Source: Candidatus Cloacimonadota bacterium
Lineage (GTDB): Bacteria; Cloacimonadota; Cloacimonadia; Cloacimonadales; Cloacimonadaceae
DNA length: 18,027 nt
Reading direction: 5' to 3'
Assembly: GCA_028681035.1 (NCBI GenBank)
Contig: JAQUJJ010000069.1
Span: forward strand, 1 to 18,027
In this document: piece by piece, positions 1-7,731 of the stretch
Position numbering within the stretch: position 1 is the stretch's first letter
Layout: every line of letters begins with the position of its first letter
The notes under the pieces: generated by a model
What the model was told of the DNA's origin: nothing
The model's database searches: none
What the model saw: only the letters and a program-made list of their open reading frames with translations
Translations under genes and position numbers: made by a program

Positions 1-53
1 CTTTGGGGACTCAACTGTAACCAACTAGTATTTACCGAAGTGGGAGTTTAATA

Positions 54-2204
54 ATGAAAGCATCTTTACTACTTTTCTTTGTCATTTCTACACTGAGCTT
101 TATGTCTGCTCATGCCGAAAATTGGACAAACCTCAACAACCAAAACAACCTTAAATGTACAGCTTGGGAATCTGAAACCCTTTGGTGCGGAACTTCAGGA
201 GGGCTGGTCAAGCTCAATACCGCAACAGGAAATAAAACTTACTACAATACCACAAATGCCGGTTTGCCAAGCACAGAGGTGTATAGCCTCTATATTGACC
301 ATCAGGGAAAAAAATGGATAGGAACAGATAATGGACTATGCCGCTTAGACAATGGCGACTGGACTGTTTGGAATACAACCAATTCAGGTATCCCAAATAA
401 TTTCATCTCAGATATCGCTGCAGATGCATATAATAACATCTACGTGGCTACAAACAATGGTCTTGGAAGATTGTCAAACAATTCATGGACATCATGGAAT
501 ACCTCAAATTCCTCACTCCACTGGAACGACATCACATGTCTGGATATAGACAATAACGGTAACGTGTGGATTGGAACTGGCATGGGACTCTCCCTCTTTT
601 CAGCCGGAACTTTTACTCAACTCTCAGCGGAGAGTATCTGGTGTATGGATACGGACTCTCAGGGTAACAGGTGGTTTGGCACAGGGTACAATGGCTTGGC
701 GAAATATAGCGGTAACTCGTGGACATATTATAATCCTTCAAACTCCGGGATACCTGATGTTGGAGTAGGATGCATAAAACTGGACACCCAAGACAATGTC
801 TGGCTATCAGCCCAAGGTCGCGGACTTGTGAAATTCGATGGCACAATCTGGACAATCTGGAATACCCAAAATTCTGATCTTCCCATAGACTATATTTCCA
901 GCATCACAATAGATAACGATTCCAATATCTGGGCTGGAACTGAGCTAAGGGGCATAACTAAATTCAACGGAATTTCCATGGTCACCTATAATGTCAGCAA
1001 TACGGGGATTGCTGATCCCGATGTAAACTGTATCACCATAGACAATCTGGGGAGAAAGTGGATAGGTTCTGAATGTGGAATGGGCCTTTTGGCAAATGAT
1101 TCTTGGCACACCTATGATTTTGTTAATACCCCTGGCATAATAATTGATGTGGCCAAGATCGCTGTTGATGCTAATCATACAGCTTGGATTGATTCAGACT
1201 ATGGCTTAGTAAGCTTTGATGGAAGCGAATTTATTCTGCACAATCCCCTGGATTTCGGCCTTCAAGACGGTTCTATCTCTTTATTGGAGACGGATAATCT
1301 GGGTAATCTCTGGATTGGGGGATTGCAGCGCTTTGTAAAACATCAAAATGGCATAAATACTGTGTATGACACAACAAACTCCCCTCTTAGCAGCTATCCC
1401 AGGAAGATGAAACAGGATGCTTACAATAATCTGTGGATCGCCACTTCCGAAAACGGCTTGCTACATTATAATGGGGTGTTGTGGAGTTTTTTCAATCAAA
1501 CAAATTCCAATATCCCAAATAACAATATCCGCGATTTAGAGCTTGACGGTTATGGAAACAAGTGGATGGGCACACACAGTGGTCTGTGTAAATTCGATGG
1601 GGCTACCTGGACGATTTGGAACACTCAGAATTCGGCAATTCCTGCGAATTATGTTTGGCATTTGGAAATTGACTCATCAAACAATGTGTGGATTATAACA
1701 AGCTCGTCTCAAGAAGGATATATGGCAAACCTTAAACTTAGTCGGTTCGACGGGACAAGCTGGACGCATTGGAGTAATACCAACTCACCTCTTCCTATAA
1801 GACCAGTGTCTGATATGTTGATAGATAGCAACGACAATGTCTGGATAACCGCTGAAAGATCAGGTGTAATGATCTTCAATCCGAATGGTATTGTTGCAAA
1901 TAGCGAGGAACTTGCTCCAGCCGCTTCTGAGCTAATCCTAATCCGCAATTATCCCAATCCTTTCAGGGAGTCCACTCAGATTTCATATCAGCTCAAAAAG
2001 AATGGTTTTGTGAAGGCTGGAATATATAACCTTAGAGGGCAATTGGTACGAAATTTGGTTTCAATACCGCAAAAAGCTGGAGAACACACCATCGCATGGA
2101 ATGGCACCGACAACCAAGGGAAAATCCAGCCCGTAGGTATATATTTTATACACATTCAGTCCGGAAGGATAAGCAGCGCACAAAAGATGATCCATTTCAA
2201 ATAG
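54..2204 (+). CDS. Secreted beta-propeller protein with FlgD-like/T9SS-type C-terminal domain
   Basis: 716 residues. The first 21 or so form a signal peptide (K3, hydrophobic core, AHA cleavage site before ENW), so the protein is exported. The body consists of about 14 degenerate repeats of 40-50 residues with the pattern W-T-x-W-N-T-x-N-S...I-x-x-D-x-x-x-N-x-W-x-G-T-x-x-G-L, the two-component-regulator propeller (Reg_prop) type; 14 blades would fit two seven-bladed propellers. Residues 632-716 are a FlgD-Ig-like/type-A sorting domain starting NYPNPF and ending with GIYFIHIQSG and a short basic tail, typical of FCB-group secreted or surface proteins. The ATG is preceded by GGGAG at 42-46 with a 7-nt spacer. 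Unlike true sensors it has no transmembrane segment or kinase/phosphatase output, so a surface or extracellular binding role is inferred; the ligand is unknown. Confidence 0.88.
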   Translation: MKASLLLFFVISTLSFMSAHAENWTNLNNQNNLKCTAWESETLWCGTSGGLVKLNTATGNKTYYNTTNAGLPSTEVYSLYIDHQGKKWIGTDNGLCRLDNGDWTVWNTTNSGIPNNFISDIAADAYNNIYVATNNGLGRLSNNSWTSWNTSNSSLHWNDITCLDIDNNGNVWIGTGMGLSLFSAGTFTQLSAESIWCMDTDSQGNRWFGTGYNGLAKYSGNSWTYYNPSNSGIPDVGVGCIKLDTQDNVWLSAQGRGLVKFDGTIWTIWNTQNSDLPIDYISSITIDNDSNIWAGTELRGITKFNGISMVTYNVSNTGIADPDVNCITIDNLGRKWIGSECGMGLLANDSWHTYDFVNTPGIIIDVAKIAVDANHTAWIDSDYGLVSFDGSEFILHNPLDFGLQDGSISLLETDNLGNLWIGGLQRFVKHQNGINTVYDTTNSPLSSYPRKMKQDAYNNLWIATSENGLLHYNGVLWSFFNQTNSNIPNNNIRDLELDGYGNKWMGTHSGLCKFDGATWTIWNTQNSAIPANYVWHLEIDSSNNVWIITSSSQEGYMANLKLSRFDGTSWTHWSNTNSPLPIRPVSDMLIDSNDNVWITAERSGVMIFNPNGIVANSEELAPAASELILIRNYPNPFRESTQISYQLKKNGFVKAGIYNLRGQLVRNLVSIPQKAGEHTIAWNGTDNQGKIQPVGIYFIHIQSGRISSAQKMIHFK

Positions 2205-2224
2205 TATCATATAACATAATGATT

Positions 2225-2256
2225 AAAGGGCTGCATCCTCCGAGAAGTAGCCCTTT
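2225..2256 (+). terminator. Hairpin after the propeller gene
   Basis: A perfect 8-bp stem (AAAGGGCT with AGCCCTTT) and 16-nt loop start 20 nt after the propeller stop codon. The downstream tract (CAATTTATTC) is only moderately T-rich, so this is a plausible but not textbook intrinsic terminator. Confidence 0.5.
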
Positions 2257-2351
2257 CAATTTATTCAAAAAACGCTAACCCATGTTTCGCAAATTAGTGC
2301 CTAAAGACTTGATACATATAAAAGTGATTTTTCAATTGGACACTAAACTCT

Positions 2352-2915
2352 ATGTTTGGTGATGAGTTGGTTTATGAATACTTTGATCTTGAGCATTTTA
2401 TAGATTTTGTCTGCTTTGCCTTCTGGTTGGCCGGTTTGCCTTACGTGGATCCGATACCCACTGGCATCGTTGAACATCATAGTTGCTCTCATGTGGGTTT
2501 TGATTTGTTTCTTGATGCTTATCCAGCTGGCATCCTGATTGAAGCGGAAGGTGAGGAGTATATCACTGCCAAAGATAGAGTAAAGGCTCTGGGTAGAAAC
2601 CTCTTTGACTTCCTGAACTTCGCTCCTATAGACAAGGTGAAGCTTGCCTTTGCCGGTATGCCAATACCCTCTGTGCCCATCCCTGCCAACATCGGCTCAT
2701 ATTACGCATCGGGTGGCAGTATCTCCGGCAGAGCCAGTATGGATAGCATTATGGATACTATTGTAACTGTGGTGCGGGAAGAGTTCAGTAGCTTGAAACA
2801 GAGTATTGTAGATAACAAACCTAACATCGAGATCAAGGTCGATCCCCTATCAAATGATCCGGTGCGTGTATCCGAGATTGCCGATACCGGGAAACTGATC
2901 CGAAGTGAGGTATAG
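2352..2915 (+). CDS. C-terminal fragment of a phage tail tape-measure-like protein
   Basis: The 187-residue ORF contains a stretch around residues 60-87 (EAEGEEYITAKDRVKALG followed by FDFLN) that resembles the conserved end of tail tape-measure proteins, where a G-E-Y-V/I motif precedes a short helix. The C-terminus (DPVRVSEIADTGKLIRSEV) also fits that family. Tape-measure proteins are normally several hundred to over a thousand residues, so this is only the tail end. The reading frame opens just after a stop at 2325-2327 and the ATG at 2352 has no recognisable ribosome binding site, suggesting that the 5' part was lost. It is followed after 6 nt by another tail-like gene. It is probably non-functional on its own; alternatively it is a small tail protein using an unusual start. 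Confidence 0.5.
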   Translation: MFGDELVYEYFDLEHFIDFVCFAFWLAGLPYVDPIPTGIVEHHSCSHVGFDLFLDAYPAGILIEAEGEEYITAKDRVKALGRNLFDFLNFAPIDKVKLAFAGMPIPSVPIPANIGSYYASGGSISGRASMDSIMDTIVTVVREEFSSLKQSIVDNKPNIEIKVDPLSNDPVRVSEIADTGKLIRSEV

Positions 2916-2921
2916 AACACT

Positions 2922-4412
2922 ATGTCTAACCTCTTTAAGATAGACTTCATCATGGGTAAGACCACAGCTCTTGACTACAATCAGGTCAAGCATTCACTGG
3001 TGGATACTGCTGCCAGTCGAGTGATCATTACCCTTTCCGTATCAGCGGATAAGCTGCAGACAGTCTCTAACTATAGCAGAGAGCCCAAGCGACTCACCTT
3101 TGAGTGTTTCCCTACTACCTGGATACAGGATAACATCCTCTCCGGAACTAATGAGCATGAGCGTTACATCTCTCACTTTGAAGTTAAAGTATATCGGGAT
3201 AATGTACTGTTCTTCACTGGCATCATCGATACCTCGCAGTTGTCCTTTGATATCGCATCCGGAGTACTGAAGTTCACCTGCTACGATAAGATCAAACTGT
3301 TATCGGTCTATTCCGATCTCACTCACTATTACAGTCTTACCGCAGGATACTTACCGATCTGGATACTGGGCTACTTCCTGCAGGATATAGAGCAGACCAT
3401 ACCGATCTCCATTCCTTACAGCAATCTGTTCACTGTGCCGACTCTTAACATTACATCAGGTAACTCATTAACCATCGCCCATGTTGACTTTGACGATCTG
3501 CTTGCCTTTCCCAATCCGACTGGAGGCTGGACATACACTAATCATAGTTCCGGCTGGCCGGGTCCTTATGCTGGCTACATAGTAGATACAGCAGGTAACA
3601 AGATCAGCTATGTCTTTGCCTATAAGAAGGTCATTCAAGCTACCTATCCTAATCCTGCTGCTACCCGTTATCAGGGACGCTTCAGAGCCAGAATCTACAA
3701 GTTCTATAACAACATCTGTCCTGTAATACTGGAGTATGACGAAAAGACTGACTGGGTAGATACGATCACCTCGTTAGACAATGCCTACAATGAGTTTATG
3801 AGCTTCTTTACCGATAATGGCATCAGCCAGACAACTCTCTTTAGTAACCTCACCAGTACAGGCAGCTTAGGCTCAGCCTCCTATGGCAGCAGTCATTACG
3901 TTAATCACTGGGTAGAAGCAAAGTTTAATGGTAATCTCTTTCCTGCCAAGCTGCAGCCAGGCGAGTCCTATGAAACAGGCAAAGAAGAGCAGACTGATAA
4001 CCTGAAAGCTCTCCAAGCCATGTTGATGCTCTATAATGCTACTATCTTTACCAACACGGCAGGAACAATCATCCTCAAGAACAAGGATGCCTATGCTACT
4101 ACTATAATAGATATAGCCGATTCCGATGTGGTATCTCTTACCATCAAGCGAGGTAATCAGGAGAAACCAGATATCCAGATCATCGATGTGCTGGCTGGTG
4201 ATACTGAACAGATGCAGAGTATCATCCAACAATATCTAATCGACTTCTATGACTCTAAGTGGAGTATAGATGTGACTATAGACCAGTTAGCCCAATACAG
4301 TCTATCTCTCCAATCCAAGATACGCATTCAGAGCAAGGTCTATGCCATAACCGAACTGGAGAGAGACTACATTAATGATGAATACAAGGTGAAAGCATGG
4401 CTGTTATCATAG
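2922..4412 (+). CDS. Phage tail/baseplate-hub-like protein
   Basis: 496 residues, no signal peptide or membrane segment. The N-terminal ~130 residues are beta-rich and contain a 'dg..lFfTGiIDtsqlsfD...lkFtCyDkiKLLsvY' type stretch (residues ~90-130) that resembles tail/baseplate hub proteins. The C-terminal ~100 residues (from IILKNKD through KIRIQSKVYAITELERDY) again look like a hub or tail-associated domain. GAGG at 2907-2910 precedes the ATG, and the start lies 6 nt after the tape-measure-like ORF stop. The stop overlaps the next gene by 16 nt, as is usual in phage structural operons. The position directly after the tape-measure homologue fits the standard tail gene order. The family is recognised by pattern and context only; I cannot name a phage homologue. 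Confidence 0.55.
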   Translation: MSNLFKIDFIMGKTTALDYNQVKHSLVDTAASRVIITLSVSADKLQTVSNYSREPKRLTFECFPTTWIQDNILSGTNEHERYISHFEVKVYRDNVLFFTGIIDTSQLSFDIASGVLKFTCYDKIKLLSVYSDLTHYYSLTAGYLPIWILGYFLQDIEQTIPISIPYSNLFTVPTLNITSGNSLTIAHVDFDDLLAFPNPTGGWTYTNHSSGWPGPYAGYIVDTAGNKISYVFAYKKVIQATYPNPAATRYQGRFRARIYKFYNNICPVILEYDEKTDWVDTITSLDNAYNEFMSFFTDNGISQTTLFSNLTSTGSLGSASYGSSHYVNHWVEAKFNGNLFPAKLQPGESYETGKEEQTDNLKALQAMLMLYNATIFTNTAGTIILKNKDAYATTIIDIADSDVVSLTIKRGNQEKPDIQIIDVLAGDTEQMQSIIQQYLIDFYDSKWSIDVTIDQLAQYSLSLQSKIRIQSKVYAITELERDYINDEYKVKAWLLS

Positions 4413-4849
4413 GCTGGAGACTGATCCGCCAAACATCTCAGGGAGTATCGTATTTCAATTGTCCTAATGGTGAGGTAGAATACAGTCCCAAACAGAAGTA
4501 CCGCATCGAGAAGAAGAATGCCTTTGATCCATCGAAGCTGCATCAGCGAGAGCCATACAGAGAAGACTCCTTTGAACTGCAGGCAACGCTCAATCCAGAT
4601 GAATACTATACTCTGATGAGCTTCATCACCGCTACAGGTAATCTATATCTGGAATACAATGCCTATAATACTATCAACAGCCAATTCCCCGTAACCATAA
4701 GTCAACTGCCCAAGTGTCCGGATGATCTGCATGAATATCCTACTAAAATCAAGCTCAGTCTTGAATCCAGATACATAGGCTCACCCGGCTACATCGACTT
4801 CAATATCATCATCATCGATGACGATGGAGATACTGTCACTAACAGCTAA
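4397..4849 (+). CDS. Small phage-tail-associated protein of unknown function
   Basis: 150 residues, mostly beta-strand-like, with an acidic, very hydrophobic C-terminal stretch (FNIIIIDDDGDTVTNS). The start overlaps the end of the hub-like gene by 16 nt and is preceded by AAGGTG at 4386-4391 (5-nt spacer), so translation is probably coupled. I do not recognise the family from sequence. Its place between the hub-like and fibre-like genes suggests a small tail-tip or baseplate component. It has no signal peptide or catalytic motif. Confidence 0.6.
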   Translation: MAVIIGWRLIRQTSQGVSYFNCPNGEVEYSPKQKYRIEKKNAFDPSKLHQREPYREDSFELQATLNPDEYYTLMSFITATGNLYLEYNAYNTINSQFPVTISQLPKCPDDLHEYPTKIKLSLESRYIGSPGYIDFNIIIIDDDGDTVTNS

Positions 4850-4867
4850 AACCAAACAGGAGATACA

Positions 4868-5524
4868 ATGTTCAAATATGGTGTAAGCTACTATACAATG
4901 GAAGATGGAGTCCGCAAACCTCAATCGGGAGTGGATATCCGTCTGATCAGACCCGGAGCAGACTGGCAGAATGGCATTAGACTCGCTGAGAATCACCAAG
5001 CCTCCGGTTACTATGAATGTATCATCGAAACCGAGCAGGACTGCGGCTTCTACGAGTTATGGGATGATCGTGGCAACACTAATGGCAGCTTCAGTGGTAA
5101 GACCTGTACTATCGGAAAGCTTAATGCCAGAGGCTTGCAGAACAACTGCATCTATGGCAATCATCTCTTAGATGGAGTGATAACAGGAAGTAAACTCGCC
5201 AATGGCTCTGTCTCAGCCAACCACCTTGGAAATAGTGTCCTCAGCTTATCCAAGATCATCCACGAGCTACAGGATCAGAACAATGGCATAGGAGACCAGA
5301 CTCAAAGCTGTCCAGCCAGCATCAGAGACGATCGCTTCATCAGTCACAAGCTTGATAAAGAATACGACATCATACCACACGTCATCCTAACCAACCTATG
5401 CAATTGCTTCCTCTACATTGCAGATATCAAACAAGATGGCACTCAGATCACCATAACAATAGGCATAGGACAAGTATTCGATGCTCCGGAAGCCAAGTAC
5501 CAACTGATAGCCTTACCCTACTAA
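4868..5524 (+). CDS. Tail-fibre-like protein (putative)
   Basis: 218 residues. The N-terminal ~75 residues contain a 'sG.D.rLirPGadWqnGirL.e....GyYe' stretch, a compact beta domain often seen at the start of baseplate-attached proteins. Residues ~78-125 have short fibre-like repeats (GLQNNCIYGNHLLDGVITGSKL, ANGSVSANHLGNSVLSLSK broken into L-x-x-G-S-V units) typical of trimeric tail fibres. The C-terminal ~65 residues could form a small beta tip domain. AGGAGA at 4858-4863 is a good ribosome binding site. As the last gene of the tail group it is in the usual place for a fibre or receptor-binding protein. It could also be a short internal baseplate protein. Confidence 0.5.
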   Translation: MFKYGVSYYTMEDGVRKPQSGVDIRLIRPGADWQNGIRLAENHQASGYYECIIETEQDCGFYELWDDRGNTNGSFSGKTCTIGKLNARGLQNNCIYGNHLLDGVITGSKLANGSVSANHLGNSVLSLSKIIHELQDQNNGIGDQTQSCPASIRDDRFISHKLDKEYDIIPHVILTNLCNCFLYIADIKQDGTQITITIGIGQVFDAPEAKYQLIALPY

Positions 5525-5536
5525 GCCCAAGAGAGA

Positions 5537-5554
5537 AACCCGGCGAACCGGGTT
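5537..5554. terminator. Hairpin between convergent genes
   Basis: A perfect 7-bp stem (AACCCGG/CCGGGTT) with a CGAA tetraloop lies between the end of the tail genes and the end of the minus-strand gene. Read on the minus strand it is followed by TTTCTCTCTT, so it probably ends the minus-strand transcript and may act in both directions. Confidence 0.6.
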
Positions 5555-5576
5555 AGGAGATTAGGATTGTGATTGA

Positions 5577-5894
5577 TTATTCCTTTTCGAGTCTGCAGAT
5601 CAGTTCTGCCATCAGATTGATCACTTCCTTGTAGTCTCCGCATTCCCAGGCATCATCAGCCTTGAACTTGATCTCTTCCGCCGTCATTTTCTCCGATTGT
5701 AGCCAGGGTCCCCGGAACTGATTCCACCAGCTCTTATAGTGAAACTCACCCTCGAATGGATCGTCCTGATCCGGACGATCTGAAATCATATCAGGGTCAT
5801 CGTAGCCACTCATATCCATCTCGATTACTTTCATGCCTACCCCAAGTTTCAATGTCTCTGCCTGCTCTTTGTCATTCTTGTTTTGCTTGTTCAT
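5577..5894 (-). CDS. Small acidic hypothetical protein
   Basis: 105 residues, strongly acidic in the middle (DMSGYDDPDMISDRPDQDDPFEGE) with a basic Lys/Asn-rich N-terminus and an aromatic stretch (YKSWWNQFRGPW). The last 40 residues are predicted helical (AEEIKFKADDAWECGDYKEVINLMAELICRLEKE) and resemble a single TPR-like helical pair. There is no signal peptide or membrane segment. The ATG has an excellent AAGGAGAT site (5899-5906). It faces the tail genes and has its own upstream promoter-like sequence, so it is transcribed independently. It could be a phage moron or accessory gene, or a host gene; I do not recognise the family. Confidence 0.7.
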   Translation of the reverse strand: MNKQNKNDKEQAETLKLGVGMKVIEMDMSGYDDPDMISDRPDQDDPFEGEFHYKSWWNQFRGPWLQSEKMTAEEIKFKADDAWECGDYKEVINLMAELICRLEKE

Positions 5895-5938
5895 ATTGAT
5901 CTCCTTTCTCGGTTACCCGACTGTTGATTAATGGGTTC

Positions 5939-5967
5939 TACATATAACCAGTCGCAACCGTGGTCAA
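5939..5967 (-). promoter_or_regulatory. Putative sigma70-type promoter for the small acidic gene
   Basis: On the minus strand TTGACC (5962-5967) and TATGTA (5939-5944) are separated by 17 nt, and the start codon of the acidic gene follows about 45 nt downstream. Spacing and hexamers fit the housekeeping consensus well, but this is a sequence match only. Confidence 0.45.
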
Positions 5968-6010
5968 GTCCTTTGTGTACAATACGATAAAGTACTTTCG
6001 ATAATCTACA

Positions 6011-6039
6011 TTGACAGATTTACAGGCCTAAAGATCATA
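6011..6039 (+). promoter_or_regulatory. Weak candidate promoter upstream of the zinc-ribbon gene
   Basis: A perfect TTGACA (6011-6016) is followed at 17-18 nt by a poor -10 (ATCATA/TCATAG). It would leave a leader of roughly 170 nt before the zinc-ribbon gene. The -10 is weak, so this is tentative. Confidence 0.25.
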
Positions 6040-6208
6040 GATTGTGGACTGCATACACTATATTGTGGGATGCATTATCAGTAGTTGTGATCAGGTAGTC
6101 ATATCCTTTTAGAACTTGTATAGGACTATCTTGCGAGAATATCTCAAGAATGTACGCTAGATTAAGTACAGTATCATGAAAAACTGGCATACTTAACTTG
6201 ATTCTGAT

Positions 6209-6212
6209 GGAG
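6209..6212 (+). promoter_or_regulatory. Ribosome binding site that decides the start of the zinc-ribbon gene
   Basis: GGAG lies 6 nt before the ATG at 6219. The upstream in-frame candidates (TTG at 6198, ATG at 6207) lack a comparable site, and the 6219 start gives a clean signal-peptide-like N-terminus. Confidence 0.6.
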
Positions 6213-6218
6213 TATATT

Positions 6219-6851
6219 ATGAAATACTGGCTATATGCTATCTTTTTAATCGTCATTACGGGCACACTTCACTCTGTAGAAATCGCTCAGCAAACGGACT
6301 CATTTCAAAATCAACTGATAGTTGATTCTTTAGATAGTGTTTCTAAAAGCGATACAGTCTCAACACATTTATCAGCGACATATGAACAAAGTGACAACAT
6401 GATAACTGGTGAAGAACAACCGATCAGTAAAAATAAACAAAAAAGCAAAAAGTCAGATGTGAGTTATGATGACTCCGATCATCTTGACACATCAGCCACT
6501 GAACATGAAAAACAAACTGCTAATGATGAGGGACTTATCAATTTCGTTGTACCAATATTGATAATCTTAGCAGTAATATTATTGCTTCGTTTGTTTGATG
6601 GTTTTGCAAGAAAGTGTAAAAAGTGCGGTAGGATGTGGGCAGCCAAAGAAATCAATTCTAAAGTTCTCGATAGATGGATGGGTTCTAAAACGATTAAGAG
6701 AACTGATATAGTAAAAGATAATAATGGTCAGCAAACCAATACTATAGAGAGGGAAGAGACTGTACAAGTATTTTATTCTAAAGTATTGCATACTTATCAG
6801 TGCAAGTATTGCGGGATCGTATGGTCAAGAGAAGAAACCCATGAAAACTGA
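6219..6851 (+). CDS. Membrane-anchored protein with C-terminal zinc ribbon
   Basis: 210 residues from the ATG at 6219 (open frame from the TTG at 6198). The N-terminus MKYWLYAIFLIVITGTLHS is a signal peptide or first membrane segment. It is followed by an ~85-residue polar, Ser/Asp/Lys-rich stretch of low complexity that is probably disordered and outside the membrane. A second hydrophobic segment lies at about 107-128 (NFVVPILIILAVILLLRLF). The C-terminal ~80 residues hold two CxxC pairs, C133-KK-C136-G and C195-KY-C198-G, about 60 residues apart, with a basic and strand-rich insert between them, consistent with one split zinc ribbon in the cytoplasm. The insert includes a DIVKDNNGQQTNTIEREETVQV-type strand pair. 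The function is unknown. It stands alone, bounded by a hairpin downstream. Confidence 0.72.
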   Translation: MKYWLYAIFLIVITGTLHSVEIAQQTDSFQNQLIVDSLDSVSKSDTVSTHLSATYEQSDNMITGEEQPISKNKQKSKKSDVSYDDSDHLDTSATEHEKQTANDEGLINFVVPILIILAVILLLRLFDGFARKCKKCGRMWAAKEINSKVLDRWMGSKTIKRTDIVKDNNGQQTNTIEREETVQVFYSKVLHTYQCKYCGIVWSREETHEN

Positions 6852-7032
6852 AACCCTATTCATAACATTTGAGATAATGATATTTATGACTATCGACTAG
6901 CATACCGGCGAGTTAACCCTAAATCATAGAACAATAGTAATACTTAATGTCATATCGTTTTTGTGTGGGGGATACCACACAATACTCTCAACTTTTCTTT
7001 TCGCCAAGCCTCTCTCAAATGTTCGAAACCAG
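6852..7032. other. Start of a gene-poor stretch
   Basis: No supportable coding region. Apart from the hairpin at 6961-6982 this part is A/T-rich without recognisable structure. It begins the gene-poor region that runs to 7993. Confidence 0.6.
6961..6982 (+). terminator. Hairpin downstream of the zinc-ribbon gene
   Basis: A perfect 8-bp stem (TTGTGTGG/CCACACAA) with a 6-nt loop is followed by a pyrimidine-rich run (TACTCTCAACTTTTCTTTTC). It lies about 110 nt after the zinc-ribbon stop and is a plausible intrinsic terminator, though the T-tract is interrupted. Confidence 0.45.
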
Positions 7033-7225
7033 TTTGAAGTTTTCAGTGATTAAAGTTTGAAGTTTTCGGTGATAAAAGCTTGAAGTTTTCAGTGATTAAA
7101 ATTGAAGAAACGGTGATTAAATTTGAAGAAATGGTGATTAAAAGTCCAAGCCCAAACTGACCAGATTTACCAGCATTCCTGTGATTTGAAGTTTTGGTGA
7201 TTAAAATTGAAGTTTTCAGTGAGGG
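7033..7225. repeat. Seven degenerate 20-24-bp direct repeats (TTTGAAG...GTGATTAAA)
   Basis: Units start at 7033, 7056, 7080, 7102, 7122, 7185 and 7207. The consensus is TTTGAAGTTTTC-A/G-GTGATTAAA. The first five are contiguous; a 40-nt non-repeat stretch (7145-7184) separates the last two. Units 1, 3 and 7 contain the dyad TGAA-N3-TTCA, while units 4 and 5 carry a shorter core (GAAGAAA-C/T-GG). Spacing of 20-24 nt is about two helical turns, so the motifs lie roughly on one DNA face. No spacers of CRISPR type are present. Function unknown: protein-binding array, iteron-like element or decaying repeat. Confidence 0.8.
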
Positions 7226-7516
7226 TTTATATCACACCCAAATTCCACTATGATAAGCTACAAGCCTGATAAGCCCCTATTCTGCATGAAGGCAGTGTTG
7301 AAATATTTCTACTAACAGCAGGTAAAAAAACTTAAAATTTCTTGTAAAACTAGATTTGTGCCCTTGTTTTAATTTCACAACTGCAATTGTTACATAATGT
7401 TAGGATTGGTGACACTAGTTCGCAGGTGTTCTCTTATTGATGACTGAGTGCTCAATATTTGTGTGTGTGTGAACTATTTCACTTGTCCTAGTATCCTTAT
7501 CCTTACTTGCTTGTCT
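7226..7516. other. Non-coding stretch with a CRP-like dyad
   Basis: No ORF with a ribosome binding site is visible; the longest ATG-initiated frames are under 20 codons. It contains a short GT run (7461-7471) leading into TGTGA-N6-TCACT at 7468-7483, nine of ten positions of the E. coli CRP half-site consensus. Confidence 0.5.
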
Positions 7517-7560
7517 GATCGGGGTCTCATCGGGGTCCGATCGGGATCTCATCGGGTGTG
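7517..7560. repeat. Four tandem 11-bp units (G/C-ATCGGG-G/A-TCT)
   Basis: Units at 7517-7527, 7528-7538, 7539-7549 and 7550-7560 read GATCGGGGTCT, CATCGGGGTCC, GATCGGGATCT and CATCGGGTGTG. The pattern also reads as two 22-bp units. The period equals one DNA helical turn. More diverged ATC/CGG-containing sequence follows to about 7605. Role unknown. Confidence 0.8.
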
Positions 7561-7731
7561 AACCAGATCAGTTCAGGATTAATGCGGGTTCAGAACAGCA
7601 TCGGATAAGCAAGAAAGAACAGGCATCTCGCTTGTTCAAGTAGCTAAGTAACGTCTGTGGCGTCTGCTTATGTTCGGCGCGACACTAGCTAGTTTCACTT
7701 TTCTTACTTTCCGTTTTTATTGTATGCGCAC

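Noticed and set aside
3873..4232. 119-codon minus-strand open frame inside the hub-like gene
   Set aside because: It lies fully inside the longer, better supported tail gene on the other strand, with no ribosome binding site and an atypical composition.
7033..7225. CRISPR array
   Set aside because: Repeats are contiguous or nearly so, vary in sequence and have no unique spacers of uniform length; no cas genes are nearby.
7398..7448. Short ATG-initiated frame of 16 codons in the gene desert
   Set aside because: No ribosome binding site, no recognisable composition, and expected by chance at this length.
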